Shown here piece after piece: positions 24,602-32,900 of a stretch of DNA of 64,000 nucleotides. The DNA is from a virus. Location: IMG/VR virus record IMGVR_UViG_3300017917_004222, positions 62,001-126,000 of that record; one strand, given 5' to 3'. The position numbers and the translations under genes are program-made. The notes beneath the pieces are model-generated. The model saw nothing but the letters and a program-made list of their open reading frames with translations. It ran no database searches and was not told where the DNA came from. Position 1 is the first letter of the stretch; each line of letters begins with the position of its first letter.

Positions 24602-25629
24602 TGTATGCAAAACTCGTGGTAGGCGCAACTGCCATCAACGTGCATCAAGCCATGCGAGACATTGGCCGCTTGATCACATCTGAAACTCCATCAACTGCCC
24701 TGCTGGGCGCATTCAGTCAAGTCAACTCGGTGATTGTGGATGACACCCCAGCAGGCTGGACCTATGTGGGCAGTGTGAGTGCAGATGATCGTCCCACCAT
24801 AGCCGCGGTGGGCGCAGCCATCAACTATACCATTGATACCCACTGGAATCTGGCATTTTCAGCCCCGTGCCTGGAAGGAGAAGCCCTCAAGTACATGACA
24901 CTGAACGTGGCCTGGCGCGGACTCACTGCCAATAACAACCGCAACTTTACCATGACTGGTGCAGAGAGCGTGACTTCATTGGGTGTGGCCACTAACGAAG
25001 GCGGACGATACTTTTGGGGTTCTGCCGAAGGTGTAACCGAGCCAGACGCAGTGTCGCTACAGACCACAGCAGGATCTATCATTCATGTGATTGCCACACC
25101 GCGACATGTGACTTTGATCAATGAAGGTCGTGGCATGCAGGCCATCTGGGAAACCACCATGACTGATGTGCATCGTTTTTACGGTACAGCACCTTTTGTG
25201 CATTTTAGCAATGCCAGCAGCGTGACTGGCTTGGCCGGTGCAATCATCCCCACAGTGCAGACCACTGCAGCGGCCAACTCATTCCATGCCACTGTGTTTG
25301 CAATTACTGATCTAACCACAAGCACATTGTATGGCACATACGGCCCCACAGTGAATGACACACTGAATCAGACCTACTTCCGTCAGCAGTCGTCGAGTCT
25401 GCGTCGAGCCACAATCTCTGATACCGGAGCACCGCGATACCAAATCAGTCCATGCTTTTTCCAACTGGGCAACTTTGGGTATCCTACCCAATACGTCACC
25501 GGAGTGGTGCCCATGTACTGGACTGCTCCACAAATAGGAACCACTGGCGACACAATTGACATCAATGGCGACAGTTACACATTTTTCAACTCCGGCACCA
25601 TATTTGGTGTTGCAATGAAGACTTCGTAA
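24601..25629 (+). CDS. Virion structural protein (unknown)
   Basis: 342 residues, beta-rich with many Thr, Ala and aromatic residues, no signal peptide. The start overlaps the previous stop. Segments such as YMTLNVAWRGLTANNNRNFTMTG and GDTIDINGDSYTFFNSGTIFGVAMKTS suggest a beta-sandwich structural protein. I do not recognise the family; place and composition point to an adhesin or fibre-tip component. Confidence 0.5.
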   Translation: MYAKLVVGATAINVHQAMRDIGRLITSETPSTALLGAFSQVNSVIVDDTPAGWTYVGSVSADDRPTIAAVGAAINYTIDTHWNLAFSAPCLEGEALKYMTLNVAWRGLTANNNRNFTMTGAESVTSLGVATNEGGRYFWGSAEGVTEPDAVSLQTTAGSIIHVIATPRHVTLINEGRGMQAIWETTMTDVHRFYGTAPFVHFSNASSVTGLAGAIIPTVQTTAAANSFHATVFAITDLTTSTLYGTYGPTVNDTLNQTYFRQQSSSLRRATISDTGAPRYQISPCFFQLGNFGYPTQYVTGVVPMYWTAPQIGTTGDTIDINGDSYTFFNSGTIFGVAMKTS

Positions 25630-25631
25630 TC

Positions 25632-26546
25632 ATGGCCACCAACGCAGGACTTGTTTCATACATCAACTCTCTATCGCCAGCTGTGTACTGGCGACTGGAC
25701 GAAGCCAGCGGCACCTCTTTTGCGCAAACTGGTTCCAGCACAGCTGGGGCCATGACCGCATCGGGCACAGTCACTGCCAGCGACGCCACACTGATCCCAG
25801 GCGATGCAACAGAGTTTGTGACGTTCGGGGTAGGTGGGTATGCCAGCGCAGCTCGCGGCAACATCACAGTGCCCTTGACTGACGTGACCATTTCCTACTT
25901 GATTCGTTTCTATCCGCCCTACACTTCCTCGGCCAACATCTTTGCACTGAGTCTCATGGGCTCAGGCGACTCGTCGTCAACCACCAACGTGCAGACCTAT
26001 CAGTATTTCACACCCACCACCGGCATATTCAACGAAATCATGGAATATGGCACAGGTGTGAACGAGTTGATTGAATCCATCAGCCCCATGGATCCAAGAT
26101 TTGCGGTGAATGGCATTGACAACACTTTCATGATCACAACTGTGCGCAACAGCGTGGCCAAGCAACTGTCTACCTATGTGAATGGTGTGCTGTTTGACCG
26201 TCAAACATATGTCAACAATGCCACAGGCGGTACTGCAGCAGGTGTGGTATGGAGTCTAGGCAACAACACCGCTGTTGGTATTGCAGCTGGCGGCAGTGCT
26301 ACCAGCATGGGTCATGTGTGTGTGTTTACTCGATTGTTGAGTGAGCAAGAAATCCGTGACATGGCAGATGCCGCCGGACGTTTGGATGCCAGCCCAGGCC
26401 AGTTGAGATTTGACATGTCTGCAGCAACGGGCCCAGCAAGCAATTTCCTTGAAACCAATGTAGTCAAAACCTTACTGTGTGCAGTTGATCCGTTGGTGGA
26501 CATCAGTGTGGCATTTCCGAGCGAAGCCTACACAACCGAAGAATAA
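25632..26546 (+). CDS. LamG/concanavalin-like putative adhesin
   Basis: 304 residues. PAVYWRLDEASGTSFAQTG (about 16-34) is the standard opening of LamG-type jelly-roll domains, and TYVNGVLFDRQTYVNNATGG with SLGNNTAVGIAAGGSATSMGHVCVFTRLLSEQEI fits their closing strands (N-G-x-L, then G-x-V-x-x-F-x-R-x-L-S). This fold binds carbohydrates in many adhesins. The C-terminal 50 residues are separate. It starts 2 bases after the previous stop. Confidence 0.65.
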   Translation: MATNAGLVSYINSLSPAVYWRLDEASGTSFAQTGSSTAGAMTASGTVTASDATLIPGDATEFVTFGVGGYASAARGNITVPLTDVTISYLIRFYPPYTSSANIFALSLMGSGDSSSTTNVQTYQYFTPTTGIFNEIMEYGTGVNELIESISPMDPRFAVNGIDNTFMITTVRNSVAKQLSTYVNGVLFDRQTYVNNATGGTAAGVVWSLGNNTAVGIAAGGSATSMGHVCVFTRLLSEQEIRDMADAAGRLDASPGQLRFDMSAATGPASNFLETNVVKTLLCAVDPLVDISVAFPSEAYTTEE

Positions 26547-26549
26547 ATA
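26542..26549 (+). promoter_or_regulatory. Late promoter (AATAAATA)
   Basis: AATAAATA overlaps the stop of the LamG gene and lies 24 nt before the fibre gene at 26574. Confidence 0.6.
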
Positions 26550-26573
26550 CAAGATCAACAACGGTAACACAGT

Positions 26574-28883
26574 ATGGCTCTAAGTTTTCCAATTTCCCCA
26601 ACCCCAGGTCAAACCTATACCTACAGTGGTAGAACCTGGGTATGGACCGGGTCAGCCTGGAAGGTCAACGACACCGGCGCCATCAACGGCATCATAATTG
26701 GCAACACAACTCCAGCAGCTGGCTCGTTTACCACGCTCACAGCCAACGGAGAAGTCAATCTTGGCAACGTGGGCAACATTACCATACTGGGCGGCACCAG
26801 CGGCCAAGTGCTCAGTACAGACGGAGCAGGAAACTTGAGTTGGGCCGACGGCGGCGGAGGCAGCAACGTCACTTCTATTGTGGTGGACAATTTTACCGGC
26901 AATGGAGTGGCCAACAGCTTTGTGCTCACTACCACCCCCATCAGTGAAGACTGGGTCTCTGTGAACTACAATGGTGTGATGCAACAAACTGATGCATACA
27001 GCGTGAGTGGTAACACCATAACATTTGTTACCACCCCGGCCAACACCGCTGCTATTGAAATTCGCACAGTGACATTTGGGGGCACTGTGGCCCTGGCCAA
27101 CACAGCCGAAACCGTGACTGGCAACGCACAGGCCAACATCACCAGTGTGGGTACATTAACCAGTTTGACAGTGTCGGGCAATGTCACGGTGTCAGGTACC
27201 GGAAGTCGTATTGTTGGCGACTTCACATCCGCGGCCAACAACCGTCTTGCGTTTCAAACCAGCACAGCCAACTCACTTTCAATTGTGGCTGCATTGCCGT
27301 CTGGTACGGGTACCACATCAATTTTGCGGGCCTACTGCGGCTCAACCCCGTCTACAGCATCTTTCCTTGACATACGTGCCACATCCACTGCCACACAACT
27401 GTGGTCTGGCCGCGAAATCTCGTCCACATTTGGCTTCTTGCCACTGACTTTTCACACCAACAATGCGGAGCAGATGCGATTGGACACATCGGGTAACCTG
27501 GGTGTTGGTACCAATGCACCGTCGCAGCGTCTAGATGTAAATGGTAATGTTGCAATCACTGGCTCGGCGCGCCGGATCATTGGCGACTTTAGTGACGCTA
27601 CATTCTCAAATCGGCTTTTGTTTCAGACCAGTGTTGCAAACACAAACACAATAGTAGGAGCTGTACCGAGTGGAACCGGACAAATTGCCGGGTTCCGTGT
27701 GTTCAACAGCTCTGATTCGGTCAACGCATCTTTTGCCACACTGGCTTGCAATGCCACAGTGGCCTACATTGATTCATCTCTTTCGGGTACTGGGTCATAC
27801 TTGCCTTTAGCGTTCTTCACAGGTGGCAGCGAGCGCATGCGTATTGACACTGGTGGTAACTTGATTATTGGCGGCAGTTTTAGCAGCGATGCCGGCGCAG
27901 TCACACTAACAGGGGACGGAACTGTTCGGGCAATCCTTGCCAATGCAGCTGGCGGACAATCAATTATTGGTGCAGTTGGCGGGGTTTCAAACGGGTTTGA
28001 GGTATCAGTTGCTGCAACCAACGCAACAACATATAGGTGGAACAACCCTGCGGGCACAGTAATGACACTGGACGCCGCTGGCAACCTCGGCCTTGGAACG
28101 GTTCCGAGTGCGTGGTCTGCGCCCGCGCGGGCGATCCATCTCGGTAATTTTGGGGCAGTCTACCAGAACGCATCAGGCTATCCAGAACTGGCGTTCAACA
28201 CCTTCCAGAACACATCCAACGTCTACACCTACCGAAATACGGACGTAGCTACGCGTTACAGCCAAACCAACGGTCAACACCAATGGTTTACCGCCCCCTC
28301 CGGCACCGCGGGAAGCCCAATCACATTCACACAGGCGATGACGCTGTCTGCCGCTGGAGACCTGTTGGTGGGAACAACAGATACTGGTCTTACCACAGGC
28401 AACGGCTTTAAACTCTTAACCAGCGCAACTGGTCGAAACTTGGTCATAAATGCCCCAGCAAGCACAAACGCCAACGAAGGTTTTATGATGTACTCCACTG
28501 GCGCAGGTGCATATCGATTCTATGTACAATGGAACGGGCAAATTAATGCAACCAACACCAGTATTACAGCCATTTCAGATGTATCGCTTAAAGAGAACAT
28601 CCGCGATCTCGAAACTGGACTTGATGAAATCATGGCCTTGCGCCCTCGCCGGTTTGATTGGAAAGAAGAAACACACCTCGGTGAAAAAAATGTTGCTGGC
28701 TTCGTTGCTCAAGAGCTTGAGCAAGTCTTGCCAGATCTGGTGTACGAATACAAGTACAATGAAACTGGAACAAAAAAGTCAATCAAGATGGGCGACATTT
28801 TGCCTACGCTAGTAAAAGCGGTACAAGAACAACAGGCCATCATCCAACAATTACAAGCCCGTCTCGACGCCGCCAATCTTTAA
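26574..28883 (+). CDS. Tail fibre with C-terminal S74 self-cleaving chaperone
   Basis: 769 residues. The N terminus (FPISPTPGQTYTYSGRTWVWTGSAWK) is a common attachment module with repeated aromatic residues. The shaft is rich in Gly/Asn/Thr with two related GNLGVG-type stretches. The last 99 residues (from about 671) are the intramolecular chaperone of the endosialidase/S74 type: the SDVSLKENI site with the Ser-Lys pair, ALRPRRFDWKEE, VAGFVAQELEQVLPDLV and a final coiled coil. In this family the domain drives trimerisation, then releases itself by cutting before the Ser. It is the only S74 fibre in the window. Confidence 0.85.
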   Translation: MALSFPISPTPGQTYTYSGRTWVWTGSAWKVNDTGAINGIIIGNTTPAAGSFTTLTANGEVNLGNVGNITILGGTSGQVLSTDGAGNLSWADGGGGSNVTSIVVDNFTGNGVANSFVLTTTPISEDWVSVNYNGVMQQTDAYSVSGNTITFVTTPANTAAIEIRTVTFGGTVALANTAETVTGNAQANITSVGTLTSLTVSGNVTVSGTGSRIVGDFTSAANNRLAFQTSTANSLSIVAALPSGTGTTSILRAYCGSTPSTASFLDIRATSTATQLWSGREISSTFGFLPLTFHTNNAEQMRLDTSGNLGVGTNAPSQRLDVNGNVAITGSARRIIGDFSDATFSNRLLFQTSVANTNTIVGAVPSGTGQIAGFRVFNSSDSVNASFATLACNATVAYIDSSLSGTGSYLPLAFFTGGSERMRIDTGGNLIIGGSFSSDAGAVTLTGDGTVRAILANAAGGQSIIGAVGGVSNGFEVSVAATNATTYRWNNPAGTVMTLDAAGNLGLGTVPSAWSAPARAIHLGNFGAVYQNASGYPELAFNTFQNTSNVYTYRNTDVATRYSQTNGQHQWFTAPSGTAGSPITFTQAMTLSAAGDLLVGTTDTGLTTGNGFKLLTSATGRNLVINAPASTNANEGFMMYSTGAGAYRFYVQWNGQINATNTSITAISDVSLKENIRDLETGLDEIMALRPRRFDWKEETHLGEKNVAGFVAQELEQVLPDLVYEYKYNETGTKKSIKMGDILPTLVKAVQEQQAIIQQLQARLDAANL

Positions 28884-28898
28884 TTAAGGAACTCAGCA

Positions 28899-29243
28899 AT
28901 GGCAACATTCAAATGGATTATTTCTGCGCTGGATTGCGTGCCCTCACTTGACGGTCGCACCAACGTGGTACGCACAGTACACTGGCGCTGCACAGGGCAC
29001 GGCACTGTGGCGGATCGCGAATATATTGGCACAGTGTACAGCACTTGCACTCTTCCTGATCCCGCTGGTTCGGGCGATTTTGTTGCGTATGCAGACCTAA
29101 CGCAAGAACAGGTGTTGGCGTGGATTTGGGATAACGGAGTTGATCATGTGGCTACAGAAGCTTTGGTACAGCAACAACTGGATCTGCAAATCAATCCGCC
29201 TGTTGTACAACCACCGTTGCCATGGAATTCTACTGCCGACTAA
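28899..29243 (+). CDS. Small tail-fibre-associated protein
   Basis: 114 residues, beginning WIISALDCVPSLDGRTNVVRTVHWR, then a Pro/aromatic-rich tail. A short protein of this pattern (W-I-I-x-x-L-D-C, N-V-V-x-x-V-H-W) is common next to fibre genes of environmental myophages; its role is unknown. Its 16-nt spacing after the S74 fibre includes an AAGGA site. Confidence 0.55.
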   Translation: MATFKWIISALDCVPSLDGRTNVVRTVHWRCTGHGTVADREYIGTVYSTCTLPDPAGSGDFVAYADLTQEQVLAWIWDNGVDHVATEALVQQQLDLQINPPVVQPPLPWNSTAD

Positions 29244-29250
29244 AAAGCGG

Positions 29251-29258
29251 TGTAAATA
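29251..29258 (+). promoter_or_regulatory. Late promoter box (TGTAAATA)
   Basis: TGTAAATA lies 21 nt before the ATG at 29280; GGAG follows it as the ribosome-binding site. Confidence 0.6.
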
Positions 29259-29279
29259 TTCCCGTCAACGGAGACACAC

Positions 29280-29441
29280 ATGAACACTGAATCCACAATC
29301 TCAATCCAACTCACAGTGAACGAAGTCAATTTTGTTCTGCAAGTGCTAGGCGAGCTACCTACCAAATCTGGCGCCTGGCCTCTAGTTACCAAAATTCAAG
29401 GTCAAGCACAGAGCCAGGTAGAATCCCCTGCAGCAGAATAA
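29280..29441 (+). CDS. Small hypothetical protein (53 aa)
   Basis: A 53-residue ORF with its own late box (29251) and a GGAG site about 9 nt before the ATG. It contains LTVNEVNFVLQVLGELPTKSGAW and ends Gln/Pro-rich. Short proteins with a VNxVLQxLxxLP pattern are frequent beside phage fibre genes; function unknown. I regard it as real because promoter and ribosome-binding site are both in place. Confidence 0.65.
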   Translation: MNTESTISIQLTVNEVNFVLQVLGELPTKSGAWPLVTKIQGQAQSQVESPAAE

Positions 29442-29470
29442 GTCTGGCAACCCAGCAGGGTCGAGATCAG

Positions 29471-29478
29471 CATAAATA
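29471..29478 (+). promoter_or_regulatory. Late promoter (CATAAATA)
   Basis: CATAAATA lies 19 nt before the ATG at 29498. Confidence 0.65.
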
Positions 29479-29497
29479 CACCAAACAGTGAATATCT

Positions 29498-29932
29498 ATG
29501 TCTATCACCCTAGTTCAACCATTCAACATCGACACCAGCAAGACGTTTGAGTTTGCCAATGTATCAGTAACAGGCAACACAGTGATTGGTTCACAATCTG
29601 CTAATGCTAAACTAGACGTCAGTGGCAGCATTGCAGTCAACGTGGTAGCGGTGCCTGCGCTAGACATTGATTGTTCGCAAGGCACATTTTTCACAAAAAC
29701 CATCAGCAGTGCGTCGGAATTCACATTCAGTAATCCGCCAGCTGATCGCGCATATGGGTTTGTGCTTGAACTCACACTTACTAGTGGCACAGTGACTTGG
29801 CCAGCGTCGGTTCGTTGGCCTGGCGGCACCGCCCCCACACTCTCAACTGGCAAAGTTCAGATTTTGATTTTCATTACTGACAACGGCGGCACCACCTGGT
29901 ATGGTGCATCTAGCATCAATTACAACACGTAA
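29498..29932 (+). CDS. Small fibre-type structural protein
   Basis: 144 residues. The first half has fibre-like motifs (FANVSVTGNTVIGSQSANAKLDVSGSIAVN). The second half is a small beta domain (FTFSNPPADRAYGFVLELTLTSG, ILIFITDNGGTTWYG), the pattern of a widespread phage tail domain that often ends fibre proteins. It is followed 10 bases later by the giant repeat protein, so the two may work as one adhesin unit. Confidence 0.55.
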   Translation: MSITLVQPFNIDTSKTFEFANVSVTGNTVIGSQSANAKLDVSGSIAVNVVAVPALDIDCSQGTFFTKTISSASEFTFSNPPADRAYGFVLELTLTSGTVTWPASVRWPGGTAPTLSTGKVQILIFITDNGGTTWYGASSINYNT

Positions 29933-29942
29933 AGGCAGGTGA

Positions 29943-32900
29943 ATGCTTACTATTCCAAGTCAATTGCTTTTGGGTGCAGGAGCATCTGAACCCGCACCGA
30001 CCCCGGGGCAAAACTGGATACCCCGAATGCCCGGGGTATCGGCTTTCAACGTCAAGTCTACATATTCGCCCGAGCTGGGTATTTTTGTTGTTGTAGGCGC
30101 CAACGGAACAGTACTGACATCCCCGGATAATTTGGCCTGGACCAGGCAAATATCCGGAACCTCATTTCAATTGAACGATGTGGTCTGGTCAGGCACTCAG
30201 TTTGTAGCAGTGGGCAACACAGGTACAATCATCACCAGTCCCGATGGCGTTACATGGACCGCCAGAACTTCGGGTACCACTGTTACGTTGAACGGGGTGT
30301 CTTGGTCGGGTACTCAGTTTGTGATAGCAGAAGCCTTTAGCGCACGTTTTATCACATCAACTGACGGCATCACATGGCAACGAGTGCAGTTTTCACAGCC
30401 CTATGCTGGCATGGTATATGTGTCATCATCTAACCTGTTTGTGTCAGTAGGTACTTTCGGGGTAATTCAAACCTCGCCTGATGGCGACACTTGGACTATA
30501 CGCACCAGTCCAACTTCGCAGACGCTTAACTCAGTTGCATGGAATGGAAGCATTCTAGTAGCAGTGGGCAACTCGGGCACAATCGTCACCAGTCCCGATG
30601 GTGTCACTTGGACGGCTAGAACCTCAAATACCAACGTCACATTGTCGTCGGTCACATGGTCAAGCTCCAACAATCAGTTTGTGGTTGTGGGCAACAGTGG
30701 TACAGTGTTAACGTCACCCGACGGAGTATCTTGGACATCACAGTTGCTTGGCCAATCTATATTGGATGTGACCTACGCACCAACATTGAATACGTTTTTG
30801 GCAGTGGGCACAATTGGGCTAATTGCAACCAGCACCGACGGCGCCACCTGGACGCCGCAACAACCGGCCACACTCAACCAATTGAACGGGGTCACCTGGA
30901 GTGGCAGCCAGTTTGTGGCTGTAGGCAACTCGGGCACAATTTTGACCAGTCCCGATGGCACCACGTGGACTTTGAGGACCTCGGGCACAACTGCCATCTT
31001 GACTTCGGTAGTTTGGGGCAACAACATATTTGTCGCAACTGCGTTTGGTCAGGTGTTTACTTCTCCAGACGGCATCACTTGGACCCCACGAACAGTAAGC
31101 AGTGGTAATCAATTCACCAACATCACTTGGTCTGGGACTCAGTTTGTGGCTGTGGGCAACACTGGCATCGTGGCCACCTCGCCTGACGGAGTCACATGGA
31201 AAGTAGTAGGCCATAGCAATACGCTTTTGGGCAATATAGCATATTCATCCTCGCTGGGTGTGTTTGTGTCAGTGGGTGCAAACGGCACAATATTACGATC
31301 AACCGATGGCAATTTCTGGGAAAGACAGGTATCGGGCACTGCCAACCAATTGAACTCAGTCATATGGAACGGTACAAATTTTGTAGCGGTGGGAAACACC
31401 AGCACGGTGCTGATCTCGCCTGACGGTATAACATGGACCCTTAGGGGTGCCGCCGCACAGGATGTTCTGTGGATTGCACAATCGCCCAGTTTAATGGTTG
31501 CTGTGGGAACAACTGGCATGATTTCGACCAGCACCGACGGGCAGGCTTGGACTGGAAGAGTAACGGGCACTACCAACCGAATGACCTCGGTGGCCTGGAG
31601 TGGCAGCCAGTTTGCGGCAGTAGGAGCCGGGGGTACAGTTCGCACCAGTCCTGATGGCATCACGTGGACCGCACAAACTTCGGGAACCACTAGTCAATTT
31701 CAGGGCGTGGTGTCATCTGGAAGTCAGTTTGTGGCCGTGGGAGCCGGGGGTATGATTTCCACCAGTCCCGATGGCGTCACATGGACTGTACGAACTTCGG
31801 GAACTGCTAACCAATTGAACAGTGTGACCTGGTCAGGAACTCAGTTTGCGGCAGTGGGTGCCACAGGCACAATTGTTACCAGTCCAGATGGCATCACGTG
31901 GACCACCAGAACTTCGGGCACCACTGTTTCGTTAAACGGGGTATCTTGGATCGGCAGCCAGTTTGTGGCAGTGGGTGCCACAGGCACAATCCTTACCAGT
32001 ACCGATGGTGTGACCTGGACACTAAAATACCAAGGCATTACCAACAACCTTTTGGGAATCACTTGGGACGGTGCTCAGTTTGTAGCGGTGGGAGCCACCG
32101 GTATTATTCGTACCAGCCCCGACGGTGTCACCTGGACCACCCAGTCGTCGGGGGTTAGTACTCAGTTAAGTGGTATAGCTTGGACTGGAACCACTCTTGT
32201 GGCTGTGGGGGCCCCGGGTGTGATTCGCACCAGTCCCGATGGCATCACCTGGAGTGGGCGAGCCAGCGCCACAACCACAACATTGAACCGAGTCGTTTGG
32301 TCGCCACAGCAGTTTCTTCTTGTGGCTGTGGGCGCCCTGGCAGTTACCACAAGGTCGCCCACATCTAACGGAGACGGATGGATTGCCCAACCCACTGGTA
32401 CCTCTAGCAACTTGGTGGGAGTGACATGGTCAGGCACTCAGTTTGTGGCTGTGGGCGCGTCAGGTACAGTTAGCACCAGTACTGATGGTGCCGCGTGGAT
32501 TTTGAGAACGTCGGGTACTACTAGCCAATTGAACAGTGTGGTCTGGTCAGGCACTCAGTTTGTAGCAGTGGGCAACACAGGTACGATTGTTACCAGTACT
32601 GATGGTGCCGCGTGGATTTTGAGAACGTCGGGTACTACTAGCCAATTGAACAGTGTGGTCTGGACTGGCACCCGGTTTGTGGCAGTGGGCGTCAGCGGTG
32701 TCATACGTGCTAGTGACGATGGCAGTACCTGGACTGGTCCTTTTTACTCGCAAAACTTAACATACACCCCGGTGTATGCAAGTTCTCTAGGTTTGTATGT
32801 TGCAACTGGAGCCGGTGGAACAATAATCACATCTCCGGACGCAACGTCTTGGACCACACGTACAGTTGCCACCACGCTTGAACTATACATGACTGCATGG